A stretch of DNA of 64,000 nucleotides from Pleurotus djamor (Eukaryota > Basidiomycota > Agaricomycetes > Agaricales > Pleurotaceae). The notes under the pieces are model-generated. The model was given only the letters and a program-made list of their open reading frames with translations, ran no database searches and had not been told where the DNA came from. The stretch is from NCBI GenBank assembly GCA_029747585.1, contig JAPEVF010000180.1, forward strand, positions 1 to 64,000. Direction: 5' to 3'. The position numbers were made by a program, and so were the translations under genes. Each line of letters opens with the position of its first letter. Position 1 is the stretch's first letter. Positions 1 to 13,467 of the stretch are shown here, piece by piece.

Positions 1-1689
1 GCGTTCGTCTGCTACCACAGCGAAACTGACACTGTGGTTTCCAGCAACAGGAGTGACTACTCAGAACGTCGACTCACGCTTGACCATGTAAGTCCCTTTC
101 GTGTGGTTTCTGAATCCATTCTGACATCCGTGATCGACGCTCTCATGTTATTCCGTGGACCATACAGATCGGTTGTCATAGCTCGTGGGTTCCTCAATCA
201 ACGAAAGTGGGTGAGAGGCCAGGGGGAGAGGGTAGAGCCTAGAGAAGAGAGGAAAGGGGAAAACCATTGATCATTCCGCCGCAATGAGGTTTTCTTGTCA
301 CAGTTTTCTGACGTCGATAACAGTCAGCTTTCCCACTTGGAGTGCGAAAGGCACTCACCGATGGCATCAGCCCACGGCGGGCTGATGTGTGCAGCAAACT
401 CTGATGGATTGACCTCATGGCAGAACTGCACCTCAGTTCGACTGATTTGGGATATCGTAACTTGAACGGCTTGGTGCACGCCAAGAGAGTTGAACGGACG
501 TTGTGGGAAAAGCAAGGGGAAAGTGAGTGACAAGGGACGAGAAATACCTGCACCCCAATAGTATGGAAAACGACCCGAATTGACAAAGTCTACAGTGAAC
601 ATGCGAGGGAGTGGCCTGGTCCCATCTTGGAAGGAACCTGAGCAAAATATTCAAGCGCCGCCGCAGCGGACAAGGTTTTTTGTGGAGCGGCGTGTCTTGC
701 ACGAAGTTCCTTGCATCCGTCCGACTTGAGGGATTTTGAATCCGGATGGTTGGAATTTCGTAAGTCAAATAGAGGCCGCGTTGGCCGATAACATTGTGGC
801 CATCAGAATCGCAAACCACTGACGCGATGAAAGTAAGCAGCTGTCTCTTTTAGTCGAAGGCCGACTCACCGAGGCACTCGGTAGTTCTCAATACAATATA
901 CATTGGAGATTCCTCCATATATTCTTTTGAGACGCCGCGTCCGCTGTCCCACCGTAAATCCCAGCGCCGTGGAACCAAACCCTGTTATGTCGAAATCGAA
1001 TGGACCAGGCCAGTCAGCGCATGGGCCAAGCTACAACGAGAACAAAAGTCCGTGATAAGTCCAAGTGTTTCGATGACGCTCTCGAAAACTAATTGCCATC
1101 AAATGTACACTGGAACCGTAGCTACAAGTGGCGGGGTGTTGTGTAGACAGGCGGCGGTTTGGCCAAAGAAAATGAAACACAAATATTTTGAGCAGATTAC
1201 GACGGGAGTCTCCGACGTACGCCGCAAGTTTGATTAGCGCACAATGAACATCCAAGGTACATAGACCACTACTTACCAGGAGGAGACAGTGCATGTTGTC
1301 ATGCGATTTCATGAATGGTCGCCGTAGTTCCCATACCGAGCGCCAGGCCTTGATCGTCCGTGAAGAAACGGTCCCGAGCGAAAGGCACGCTATCCACAAG
1401 TCCTTTTTTCAATAACGATCTATATCTAGGCAACGTCGGGTACAACGTTGTGTGACGCCCCAAACCATGCGCTTTCTCGGTACCGCTTTAAAAGGGGAGC
1501 GCATGCCGCGCACTTGAAGTCAACTCACCTTACCCACTTCTCCCCGACACCCACACCGCCCTCCCCTTCTCCCTCTTACGCCCGCTCGAAACGATGTGCC
1601 ACCACGAAATGTACGTTCCGGTTGCTTGATCTTGCATCAGGATGATGGCTGATACGTNNTCAACANCNNANGAGNCNTCGCAATAATGG
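1..1689. other. No recognisable gene; N cluster at the right edge
   Basis: Only short open frames without family motifs or a consistent chain of splice sites were found on either strand. Unresolved bases cluster at 1658-1677, so the right edge is low-quality assembly. Nothing here supports a gene or an RNA. Confidence 0.5.
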
Positions 1690-3240
1690 GAGAGTCTCAC
1701 CTTGACATGTAAAGCACCTGCCGAAAGGAATGACCGAGGTGGTGGCGCGGTCGAGAAGGGAGATGACTCCCAGGTTTTGATGACGGAGACGACGATGTTG
1801 CTCAGCCGCCCCGTTCAGCTCACGATCATAAGACAGCTAAGGATAATAAGTATTAGTAATTTGCATGACATCAAAACAAGGGAGAGACTGACCTTGAGAT
1901 GTACGTGTACATGTACCTGTCACAATGATGGGAGCAAAGGAACGACCAGCATTGTGATCGAGGAAGAGAGGTGGGGCGCGTGTAGAAAGACGACGGCCTC
2001 GTTGACTCGGATGGTACGACTTGAACCGGCAACGATCGTAGAAAGTTTTGAGGGAATCCGAAAGATGGATGAGACAGGGCTTGATAGACAACGGCGGAGA
2101 GTGGTGTTGTTCAGATCAGAGGTGGTTGGTGGCGCGGTCAAGAGGGGCAGCGACCAGCCAAATGCGCCATAGCAACGCAAATGGGTAGTCGCAACGGCCA
2201 TTCGCGTGGCTCCAATCACTTCGACGATGGAGAAGAGGAGGGTCGTGCCTAGATATGGAGAGATCAGAACACCGAACAATGATTAAAGACAACAAGGGAA
2301 GGTACTCACAAAGGTTAGGTACTTCCAACACGTCAGTAACGTCTTGGAGGAGTCACAACGACGAGGATCGAACAGATACAAAAACTAAGGATTATAATGT
2401 CAGTAATGAACAAGAACGCGACGAGTATGGGGTACTCACATGCTCTAGTTGATAAGGAAGGTTCTCTGGTCAAGCCAGCGTCGTCTGGTGATCGTAGTGG
2501 CCTGTCCTCTCGCAGCATAGCCAACGGTGGCAGTTCGAACGAGCCACGAGCTGCATGGATAGGATGGACCTGCATCAAACACGCGTCAGACGTCGGCCAA
2601 CGCGTCAAAGGACTTGCTGACTTACATGGCAGCATGAAGGGCACTCATATGTAAGTGAATAGCTTCGAATCTCGCGATAGAGACCCTCGAAGTAGACGGA
2701 TCCTGGAAGGTAGGAAGGTTAGTAAAAAGATATAAAACCCTAACGCGATAAAGTCAGAACTTACAGGAAAAGCATGATGGGTACGTGCCCCATGGTCGTC
2801 GCCAATGCGAGAATGTACAGCACTAGTAAAATACAATCGTCAGCGAGGGTACTTGACCAGGAAAGGAGCTTCGACGTACCCATTGATGATGGCAAGAGGA
2901 AAGAAAGCAAGTCGGGCGCTTGGGCGACTAGTGCGGACTTGACTACAAGTCCCGACGTTCCCTAAACAAGACAGGGACATAGGAGTCAGCGATGAAAGCA
3001 ACGTTACCCGGAGAACAGCATACCACAGAGGTCGCGTAGGCGAGATGAGAAAGCGTTGATGGTGTTACGACGATTAGAGAGAGGTACGATGATGCGAGGT
3101 GGGAAGATAGAAGGACAGGATGGTGAAGGAAGGGAACAAGGGGGACGGGGAACAATGGGGACGGCATGGCGTAGGGGCATAGTGACGGGTCATGGTGGGG
3201 GGAAGTTGAGAGACGAGTGAGCTAAGGAGGAGCCTATATA
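1690..3240 (-). CDS. Candidate multi-exon gene, unidentified
   Basis: Read on the minus strand, this stretch has a TATATA box at 3240-3235 and a string of good splice donors (GTGAGTACC, GTAAGTTC, GTACGTCG) and acceptors separating short open blocks. One block near 2830-2780 encodes a hydrophobic run including VLYILALATT, so a membrane protein is possible. Candidate starts are at 3195 or 3167, but I could not join all blocks into one frame and recognise no family. The left end is uncertain. It may be a real intron-rich gene, a decayed copy, or a spliced non-coding transcript. Confidence 0.3.
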
Positions 3241-6200
3241 CTTTCTTGATGATTGGTTCTGTTGTGGTCTGCTGAATATTCACTCATCTTAGTTATCAAT
3301 AATTATTCAGAAAAGAAAATAGTGCTTGCTTCGTGCCCTGGTTCCCACTATAACGCCGTGTTCGAAGCTTATTCCCTGATCGTGTGTAGCTGCGGAAAAT
3401 TTACTGGAACAAATTGCTGTCAGATAGAAGAAGATTCAATCTGGATCGCGATGACTCAGGCAACAATGCAGTCGGCGGACATGGAAACCGTCCACCTTCC
3501 CCCATCATACCATTCCCTTCTTCCTTTCTCACTACTCACCCACTCTGCACCCCCACTGCACGCTCTCGTCGTACCCTTCTGCTACCGACCGCCGAACCTT
3601 CCCAGCAAACTGATCCCCTCCCTCCGAGCTACACCCAACGACACCCAGGGTACATTGCGTCCGTTGCTTCACAGGTCAACTTTACTTTCCTTGAGCCGTT
3701 AGCCGTTCATCTTCACTGCTTTAGGTCACCGCTCACCTCCCACCACCATCTTGTTACGCGATTCTCGTCGTCTTCATTCTCGTCGAGATTTTCCCCTGTG
3801 TCTGAGATGTTGGGGCAACTCTCGGCCTAGTGCGACATATCCGGCACATGCTGTCGGAAAGACTGCGCATCTAGAGCCTCTGTGAGTACCTCAAATGCTT
3901 GTTCTATTCATTGACTAACCAGCAGGATATAGACGGAGTACTCTCGATCGCTTCTTCGCACTGCCAATCAACCCGGTAGCTTGGTATCCTCGATACCACT
4001 TCCACAGCTTCGTAGACACCTTCTGGTTTGTATTCGCCGCCGCTCTCCTTTGCCTCCTCCGGAGTATACTCCATGGACACGTACATATCATCTTCCCGCG
4101 TTTATATTATGTACCTTGATTGACCGCTGCGACCATCTTGCGCAAGCCAATTTGTGGTGTACCCTAGCCATTAAGACCTTTTTACCGAATCGTATACTCT
4201 TGATTCCCCGATTATACGACCGATTTTGATTGTACCCACTGCAAGACCCTCTCAGAGTCGTTAGCACGAGCTCTGACTTGGGGCGAATGTTCGGGCTGCT
4301 ATTCTCACTGAAGAGAATATCAAAAACAGCAAGGCAATTGATCTGTGGAGAGCGTACAAAATGAAGATGAAGAGTGGGGTACGAAGAAGTTGGACTCATC
4401 GGGTTCGAGCTTGGTTCGAGCACCCGACTCAACTAGGTACCTTCGTGATAGCTTCCGAGAGTACTTCAAGCGACGGAATAAGAGGAATAGATGCTATGTA
4501 GTCCGCTGAAGCTTTCTAGACACGTCCGAATCGTCTTCTAGATGAAGGAACGTGAAAGAAAGAGCGGACCGAAGGATACCCCTGTCGCTCCTGTCCGAGT
4601 TGGACTTGTTCGCATCCACTTCCTGTCCACTTCTTGTCCTCGGAAGAGACCTGGAGAAGAAGGGATAAGCTCTCTTGTACGCTGAAGCACTCGAGTAAGC
4701 ATCTTGTAGCATTATAATACACAGAACTTGAAGTAACCCTCGAAGTTCGACACGGAACACACTTTAATCGACTTACCTGTGTCGAGCCTACCCAAGTTCT
4801 GCGAGTCTTCAACAACCTGTCTAATATTATTTCGCGAGATGTCTCTTACTGTAGCATCCATGAGGGTGCTCACGCTTACTCTTAAGCTCAGTTGCTGATC
4901 AAGGAAAGTACCCCAGATGATATGTTGAAAATTGAGTCGATCGTGAACTTCAGCCTAGCGTCAAGAGTCGTTACACGGCTTCATCACTCATACATGTCCA
5001 AGTCAGTCGTAAAATCCTCTTTCAATGACTTAAGTATTTACCTTGTTGCTCGCAATTGAACTTGTCACTACTTCATTCAAGATTTGTATTCCATAATGAG
5101 TATGAGTCCAGGCGCGAGTCATCAACATGTACAGAATCACTGTGTCCGGATCGTCGAGTCCGTATTGCTTCATTCAATGATTCAACTTCTTATCATTTTC
5201 CAACAGTATTATTTGCGACGGACGACGGGACCATAGCCATAGTACTTTATGTTCTACCGAAGATGTGAACTTGTTCTATGAAAACAAATCACAAGTCGGT
5301 CGGTCGGTCGGCGGCGGTACCATCAGTGATCACAAACCTCGCTTCACTGCGCAGAGTGTTCCAGACTGGCGGATCGTTTCACGACGTTGGAGTGAGTATA
5401 TCCATTCCAGGCGATTTACGTTGCAGGAGAGGGGTAGCTGCAGTTGCAGGGACGACAAATTCAACAAGCTCGACACTAGTGGCCAGAAGCACTGAATGAG
5501 GAACACCAGTTACCAAAAGAAACTTGAAAAACTCTCACCGCCCACCTGGACTCCGAGGCATTCCCAGCCAACAAATCTACGGGGATTCCCGAGAGATCTA
5601 AGAAGTAAGCTCATCGTGTTACGACATGGAGTTCTGGAATTACCAAGTCAAGGGGGCAACAATATTACTCTTCCTCTTCCCCCCATCCTTCCCCTCATAC
5701 TCCTCTTCGACCCTCCCGCAATGTCTTCAACTGTCCAAGCATCAGAACCAGCGCAAGCATCTTCTCTCCTCCGCCAAAAGATACACTCCCTTCGAAGCAC
5801 GGCCGAAGGCTGGTGCACGACTATAACTCAGTCCCAGCTGATCAGGCGTATGTCGTTCGCGTCAAGTCCACCATTTCCCACCTGACTCGCGCCTTAGGTA
5901 TCCGACGTGTCGTCCATCGTATCCAGCAGATCCGCCAGCCCAGCCTTATCATCCAGCGAACCGACACGATCGTCATCGCGAGGGAGACACGCCGTACGTC
6001 TACACGGTCTTGATGACATCTCGCAGCAGCTCACGCGTTCTTCGCAGCCGCAGGTCCTGACCAACAGAGTCGTGTGGAAGAAGCCCCGTCGGCGTCGGCG
6101 TCGACGCGTCCCAAGACAGTCAATTCCTCCAGAACCCATAAAAGGTCTGCCGTATTCATTGATCCCATGAACTTCGGTATGTCCTTCTTTTCATTTGGCT

Positions 6201-7310
6201 GCTTAACGGTTCCGGTAGTGATTGACTGGATGCTTCATTGAGCCCTGCCTTCCGAGGTCACGGAACCGGACTCGGACGTCCAATCAATGATGGGAGTGGA
6301 GGGAAGGATGTCCGATGAGGTTGAGCGCGCCCTCTCTGGGTTGGATTGGATATACAGTACCGACGACACTTGGGTTGACCCTCGGCCGTCGAGGCCATCC
6401 ACTACGGCCACAATTTGAGCTTGTCTTCTTGGCTTGATTACCTATCTTGTTGCTCCTTTCTTGACATTCTTGATGCAAATGACGCGGACTTGAAGTAATA
6501 ACCTTTGTATTTGTAGTCTACTAGCAACAGCTACGGGGGAGAAAATGACAATAACTGATGAACAACATGGTCAGCATGGTTCTGGCCCTCTCGAAGTCAT
6601 GACATACCTTTTGGCTATACTGAACATTTCCGAGGGCGTCGAAGATTCGGGGGTAGATGTGCAAATTGTCCATTGCTGCGTTCAACATCGCCGCCGCCGA
6701 TGAGCTCCAATAGGTACCCAAGGAACTGGTCCATGATGCATGATGTTGCCCATATTGGTCTCAGGCGGCGAATCGCGAAAGAACCACCCAAAACCCCTGC
6801 AGAAAAAGATAGAAGAAATCATAAATGTCAAGTCAATACGTATCGAGGTACCTTACCTAGAAATAGAACACCCACTGTCTCTATGACTCAAAGAAGATGC
6901 CCTGGAAAATATATTGCGTTCTTCTAGATGGCTGCGGTGAAGCTTAATTGACGGTGGAATGGAGGAGTTTTAATCATGTTTTTTCGGCGCGTGGGTGGAG
7001 GGTTTGTTTGGGCTGTACAGGCGGCCGGTGAGAAAGGAGGGAGGAGGAAGGAAGGAAGGAAGGACGGGGAAAGGAGATACCCAACTTACCTTCTTCCTTC
7101 TCCTCCACCATGTCAAACCGCAGTTGTTGTCGCGACCTTTGTCTTCATCGCCGTTTCTGATGTCTTCAAGGTTGTTTCTGCTCTTGTTGTCGTTCTGGCC
7201 CTTGCTGACCGTCTTAATCGTAGCAGCCGGCTTTCGTTGTCATTACCTACTGCTCAACGCGTCAGTCAGCTACCCCACCACTCAAGGCTCTTGCTGGCAA
7301 TGTCTTGACT
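3241..7310. other. Long stretch without a supported gene
   Basis: Many small overlapping ORFs occur here, none with family motifs. The best candidate is a plus-strand ORF with an ATG at 5721 that could splice into a Ser/Arg-rich exon near 5900-6150; joining is ambiguous, so it is not called. A Gly/Arg-rich GGAAGGAA run lies near 7040-7060. No RNA gene was seen. Confidence 0.4.
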
Positions 7311-7331
7311 CANNTCCGNTGNTCCCTACNN

Positions 7332-8081
7332 GGTCTCAAACGTCGAGGGATCCATCTCCTCCAATTCTTCATACGCAGCATCGAGAGCAACTTCATCGGG
7401 GCTGTCCGCGACGGAGAGCTCCTCGATGTAGGCTTCCAGCTTCGCGACCTTTTCTTTGGCCGAAGCAACGATGAAGTCGACGGCGTTGACTTCGGATGGT
7501 TCTGCTCCGCCGCTGACGAGGTATATATCGATGTGTGGTGGGATCTCGATATCCCGTTCTGCCATCGATTGCAAGAAAGTAGACTGGAAGCTTTGGGTTA
7601 GCTATGTCCGAGATAGACGGTGATGAGGTTGGACGCACCTTTCCTGAACCATTCTCTCCAAGTAGACCGTATCTCTGCCCATAGTTTAGCGCAATCTCAG
7701 CGCCCTCGATCAGAAGCCGTCCATGGAATGAGAGGGTGTACGAGTCGATCTTGATATCGCGACCTTTTGGGTCCGAGACCAAGACACCCGCTGCTGACCT
7801 ATCCATAGGCGATCCAGTCAATACCTCATCCTCTCGTGGGGGGGGTGTATGACAATTACGCACCTGTCCGTAGCCAGCGCCAACTTGGCCATGGCGTTCA
7901 AATCATCCGTACTGTTCGCTGCGCTCATGTTCGTGAGCGGCGTGTTGACCGAGCTCCCATTCTTGGACGTCGAAGCCGAGTCCACAGTCGTGCTGCCCGT
8001 CGTACTTGAGCCATTCATTTTGGCACTCTGCTTGGCCGCCTTCTCCGCAAGGCGCTTTTGTTTTGAAGCTGATGGGGCCAT
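7332..8081 (-). CDS. ABC-F family ATPase (ARB1/GCN20-like), truncated
   Basis: The start is the ATG at 8081. Exons are 8081-7864, 7798-7639 and 7583-7332, and their phases agree. The N-terminus is Lys- and Ser/Thr-rich (about residues 1-75), followed by the first ABC domain with the Walker A sequence GLLGENGSGKST, whose codons are split by the second intron, and then an acidic helical segment ending EEMDPST. This order fits cytosolic ABC-F proteins such as yeast Arb1, which act in ribosome biogenesis or translation and have two ABC domains but no membrane domain. The frame stops at unresolved bases (7313-7331) and nothing to the left continues it. The ABC signature, Walker B and the whole second ABC domain are missing. 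An assembly gap or misjoin explains this better than biology. Confidence 0.85.
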
Positions 8082-8109
8082 GGCGTCGTCAAGTCGTGAA
8101 TTATAAGAG

Positions 8110-9018
8110 TAAAGGGTAATCCAAGATTAAGAGTCGGAGACCTGGAAGGAAATGGACGATGTAGATGTGGTGATGGCGGTCCCCCTCTATGTTCTAGTGG
8201 GCGATGGGGGATTGATGGTGGTGGTGGATAATAAAATGCAATCCCTCGAAATTTTCTTGACTTCGATCTAATCGGTTGCGGATCGATTGAGTCACGTGTG
8301 CAGACTCCTATGAGTCTGTTCAGGGTGTTTTTTCGTTGGCACTCATTTTGCCCTCGTTCCTTCCACCATTGAGGATTGGTTGCGGACCTGCTAATGCTTG
8401 TGGTGAGAAAGACCTGGTACGAGCCATACACCGCTGATCTGCTAGGCACTATCCATTCAAACACCTCAAGAAGTCCTGTGGTCGCGATGTTGCAGGTGGG
8501 TATCAACGAAAAGGAGGCGCTATTCATTAGAATTTCTCATCGCAGGAGATGACAGAGGGTCATGAGTACTTCTTGTCTGATATGGAAGCCATCTTTGTTA
8601 GGGCCGAGGCTAGAACAATCTGAACTGTTGCTTGCTCAGTTGGCCACGGTTCGGACCCACAACACGCTCATTGGACTCGACTTCAGACTAAGCTTCTTCC
8701 AACCTCCTCGCATCGTTTTCATTTCTACCCGATACTTGACATGCCTCGTGTCTGCGCCCATATGCTGAGCTGGCGGCTGACCTTCGTTATGGTGTTGAAC
8801 TTTTTTNGTCGAGGTTCCTTCTAGGTCAAGCTTCCCAATCGCTGAGGTCGCAATATAGGATAGCACTTATAAGTATGTCCTGATAATCAAGGTATAAACA
8901 TCACCAGTTCATGCATCTTCAAACCATTCGCTGATTTTTCCATGCCAGCCATTTATCGATCGATTTTCGTCAGCTATGCCTCGAGGTATCGTACCCCAGT
9001 AAGCAACTGTCCAATTCC
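8110..9018. other. Intergenic region between divergent genes
   Basis: The region separates the minus-strand ABC-F gene and the plus-strand DUF2235 gene and probably holds both promoters. No clear TATA box or coding exon was identified. An N beside a T run lies near 8807. Confidence 0.4.
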
Positions 9019-12000
9019 ATGCGAGGTGTTTCCACCTTCACGGGTCTTATTTCTCCGTCCAAGAAGGATGTGGTAAACCCTGATCTTTATCGCCCACGGA
9101 AATACCGAAAAGTGAAGCTTCCTTCAACTCTTGGGAACAGTTATAATCATCCTGATCTTGACACCCCGCTCTCCTCCCCCCAAGCTCCTTCAATGCTCCC
9201 ATCACCTCCCATCACCCCCAAACTCGCCCCGGAACTCGAAGCTGAGTCACAACGACCCCTTGGTTGCGTTCACAACGAAGAGGGTCGGAATCTAATTCTC
9301 AGCGTCGACGGTACCGCGAATCAATTCAGTGAGAACGTCAGTAACTTGGACTTCTCCGAACGCCTCTACCATGTCTTATTTTTCTCTACCACTCACCACG
9401 CTCAGAGTACCAATGTCGTCGAGCTCTTCAGTCGGATCATCAGAGACGAGGGACAGTTAGCCTATTACGACAGTGGTATCGGCACCTATGCACGGCCGTC
9501 CTTTCGCTCTCTCGGCTATCTGAAGCAGGTCATCTACCACACCATTGACACGGCGATCGCTTGGTGAGTCCCTCTGATGTTTGCCTCACACGATTTTTTA
9601 TTGACATGTTTTGACTTCTCTAGGAACTTTGAGAGCATCGTCCACGCAGCATATGAATGGCTGTCGGAAAATTATCAAACAGGGGACAAGATATTTCTGT
9701 TTGGTGAGAACCTCGCCATTCAAGCTTCGCTCTTTGATGATGATGCCAGTCATAGGTTTTTCCAGAGGCGCATACCAAGTCCGCGTCATTGCCGGCATGA
9801 TCGAGAAGGTAAGCCCCAATATCATCGACGGTCGAGTTTCCAGAGCCGCCTAAGCCCCTTGCTTTGCTTTCAGGTCGGTCTGCTGCTCAAGGGCAACAAA
9901 AGGCAGATCCCGTTGTATGGAACCCTCTTCCACGTCGGTGTTAAGAAACTTGACTAACAAGTCTGCAGCGCGTACGAATTATACTCTTCCGTCATGGACA
10001 ACTCGAAACGGACCTCTACTAAGGCCAGAGCTGCGTCCAACGCTAACGATCCGAGAGATGCACCCCAGGCGGCAGTACCACAGAGCAAGGAAGATAAACT
10101 CTGTGCTCAGTTCAAGAGGACACTCTGTCACGAAAACGTCAAGGTCCACTTTATTGGTGCTTGGTAAGAATGTTCCCCTCACGTTTCTAGGATGTTGCAA
10201 CATTCACTAACCGGTGTTCTAGGGATACTGTGTCTTCGATTGGGATATTCCGGGGTAAATCTCTCCCGAAACCGTTTCTGGTATGGGCCATGTCTGTCAT
10301 TTCCGTCATGCCCTGGCTTTGGACGAGCGGCGCGTGAAGTTCCAACCTGAATTTGCGAATGGTGGACTTGGTCCTCGTTCAGACGCTCGCTGTGGAGACG
10401 TGAAGGAAGTCTGGTTCGCTGGTTCACATTCTGACATGTACGAGTACTTCCTTCATTGCCCGGATATTCACATGGCTCCTCATTATTTTCTCTGATTTGA
10501 ACAGTGGTGGTGGAAATATCCTCAACGAGGAACTGGCCAACTTTGGCCCATCTCTTCGCTGGGTTACATATGAAGCTATCACCCATGGCCTCCGTGTGAA
10601 GCCATATACGGGTAAATGGATCTCCATACAGCCGACCAACTCTTTGACTTGGTATTGGAAAATACTCGAAGCCTTTCCCCTCAGTAGCCTCTCCTACTTG
10701 GACGAGGACAGTGTGACTTGGTGGTAAGTCAAACGCTAGGCGTCTGTTTCATGTGATGCCTCACCGAAATTTCTAAGGCCCCATCTTGGAGCATGTCGAA
10801 CCATCCAACCGGGACAATTGATCCACCAGTCAGTTTTCTCCGCTTTCAAGTCCTCTCCGATCGAGGATACCGGGCGCCAGAGTGCTTCTGCGTTTCCCCA
10901 AGCCATATCCCCAACATCTACCAAGTTCGGATCTACGCCATGTTTTGACACCGAGAAGCAGTTCCCGCCTCCCTCCTCAACGTCTCCTATTCCCCTGTCA
11001 AGGGAACCATCCGTACCATCTTCTCCAATGTCTATAGACGCCACATCTGAATACTTTTCCATGTTTCCAACCCCGAAATCTACAGAATCCGCGTCTGAAT
11101 TCTTTTCTATGCCACCAACCCCCAACTACACTGGACTCCCTTCTGATTACTCCCCTCTTCGTCGCGCATCAGTAGGAATCCTAGTATCTGGAGTCGACGA
11201 ACATCTCAATTTCCAAGAAGAAGAAGACGAATATCCCATTCCTGGCGCATTTCCCTTGGTCGCAGACGCTGTGATGGGATCTGAACCACAATTGTCCTAT
11301 CGTCCCGCGGCCAACCTTTCCGAGGGTAGGGACTGGGATGCCCTCTTCCAGCATCACTTATCTTCTCCGCTCGTGGAGAAAGACCCCTTCGAGAATGTGA
11401 AGCACACCCTACATACATTGGCCGGTATCTGTGATCATGAAGATGGTCCTCCCGACTTCCATGGGTTCGATGCAACAATCCAGACACTTCAACCTATACT
11501 GAACGACGGTACGCTTCCTGGTCTGCACATTCCCAATTACACTAAACCTCTCACCAGAAACGAGACAAGCTTCCTTTGCGGAGGTATTTGAAGGGGGACC
11601 AATCTTGATCTCAGCTCTCCGGTTTTTACACCTTTACCGACCGGAGGATTTTCAATCTCGAAATAAAGTGATCCGACTCTTGAAGAAGGCAAGAGTCGTA
11701 GATCACCGGGTGCATACGACCTACGATATTCGAGAGTGGCTGGCATCGAGCGACGTGTCCCCACATGATGTCTTCCACATCCGTCAAAAATTTGGGAACC
11801 GTGAGTCATTATCTAAGATTGTTGAGTCTGGTTGCTTAGACCTCATGACTTTAAGCATTGGTTAAACTTCTGTCGGAGAGTGGCGGGATCCAATCCCTTG
11901 GCTTCTCTTCCAATGGGCAAACTCAAGGAATTGTTGCAGTACGATGTCGCGCAAGCGCGATTTTGCTCAGCTGCTGGGATCGACGTTTCGCACAAACTTC

Positions 12001-12724
12001 TGGTGATCACTCTGTTCTTACTCCGGACGGCTTATACCTATGCGTCGCCGACGAAGATGGTATCCAAATCTTTGAAACTACGGAGCTGATGGCGCCTCGT
12101 GATGGCACGACAAATCCCAAGACTGCCGGGAACATCCCGACCGTGCAATCTGAATGTGCAGCTCTCTTTGTTATATCCGACACTCAACTTTCCAAAGCAG
12201 AGAGCCGAACCGCATGGCCCATGTGGCTGCCCCCCACGCCTCCACGATTGCTTCCCGTAATCTCATTGGCATGGGATGGAAGCCACCTGGCTTACGTTCC
12301 ATATTTCTCGGACGATCTCACAATATGGGATTTGAAAGGTAGACGACCTCTGATGAAGAAGTCGTTGTCATCTGGGATATACTCTCTAACATGGTCGCCG
12401 TCTGGAAAGTACATACTCATTGGTGGGGACTCTGGCGAGGTGAGGCGATGCGATATAGATCTCGGAGAGATTATTCATAGTTTTCAAACTGGTGATCGGG
12501 CTCCCATATCCGCGCTGGCGTACCGGAATGATGAGCGGTTACTAGCAACTGGTACCCGGGCATGCATAAAGGTGTGGAGGCGCGATACCTGGAAGAAGGT
12601 ATTCGAGTTCTCCACGCCTTGGAATGTCACAGCCCTCGTTTTTTCTGCTGATGGGAAGGAACTGGTTTCTGGCTCGGACTTCGGTGACATCAGAGTCTGG
12701 GATGTTGAATTTGACGAGTGGTAG
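9019..12724 (+). CDS. DUF2235 (alpha/beta-hydrolase-like) protein fused to WD40 repeats
   Basis: Exons read as 9019-9336, 9406-9563, 9624-9703, 9756-9808, 9874-9911, 9969-10163, 10223-10437, 10505-10723, 10778-11512, 11565-11801 and a last block from about 11857. The N-terminal part carries the DUF2235 signatures: SVDGT near the start, the nucleophile-elbow-like GFSRGA, DTVSSIG, RHALALDERR and HSDIGGGN. DUF2235 is related to the catalytic domain of Tle1-type phospholipases, but the fungal substrate is unknown. A Ser/Pro-rich linker follows, then a C-terminal beta-propeller-like region with GSDFGDIRVWD. The first intron (9337-9405) is 69 nt and in frame, so retention would keep the ORF open. 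At about 10,262-10,275 the conserved frame shifts by one base between the RGKSLP and ETVSG segments, which indicates a sequencing error or an inactivating deletion. Confidence 0.8.
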
Positions 12725-13448
12725 ATTTTCTGTCTCTTCTTTGAAGTACGCTATATCGAGCAAAGCGTACACTCTGAATAGTCAGTCGTATGATTTCAGT
12801 CTGCATGCGAGGTGGATTGAACGTTGAACACTGCACGAACAACTCCACTCGACGTATCGTTCGAAGCCGTACCATTCCAACAAGTATCACCAGATACACC
12901 TGTGTAACATCGACGAGAGTCTTACCATTCGACGGTCAAGATCGCCGTTACTCAAGTCCTCCAAGCCTACGACAATATCGTTACGCTATAAGTCGGACGA
13001 GACGCCCCCGCTGCGATCCAGGCAGGAGCACCATCAAGAAGCAGGACGACGCCCCCGAAAACAGCAATGGTTCGAGCGCAGTCACCAGCGAACAGGGTGA
13101 TAATCCTGGTCACCCCGATGGACGCTCTGGATGTCTATGGGATTCAGTAGGCAGCAATGTCGGAAGCCATATTCATAGTATAAGAAAGTGAGTGTACGCA
13201 TAGGTATACATTGTGAGGGAACATCTACCAGAATGACGGGGGAAGTGCGAATACATTATTTGGATGAAAGGGCCATGGGAATGGGGAACGGGGACGTGGT
13301 GATTATGAGTAAAAGTAGGGAATCAAGTCTTGGAATCGTCAAGCCTCCTGGAGTTCCAGGCGTGAGCTCGTTGTGAGTTCTTAAGGCTGGAATTCGAGGG
13401 TAATTGAGAACGCTAGGTTGGGCGAGGGTGAGGAAGGAAAGAAACGTA
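12725..13448. other. Intergenic region
   Basis: No coding exon with support was found between the stop of the DUF2235 gene and the 3' end of the histidine-rich peptide gene. The two genes converge here. Confidence 0.4.
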
Positions 13449-13467
13449 CCTGAGACGGAAGAGGTCT

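Noticed and set aside
5813..6170. Arg-rich ORFs as a gene
   Set aside because: Two frames are equally open and low complexity; no join fits clearly.
7810..8527. 170-aa minus-strand ORF over the ABC-F start region
   Set aside because: It overlaps the ABC-F first exon only at its end, in another frame, and has no motif.
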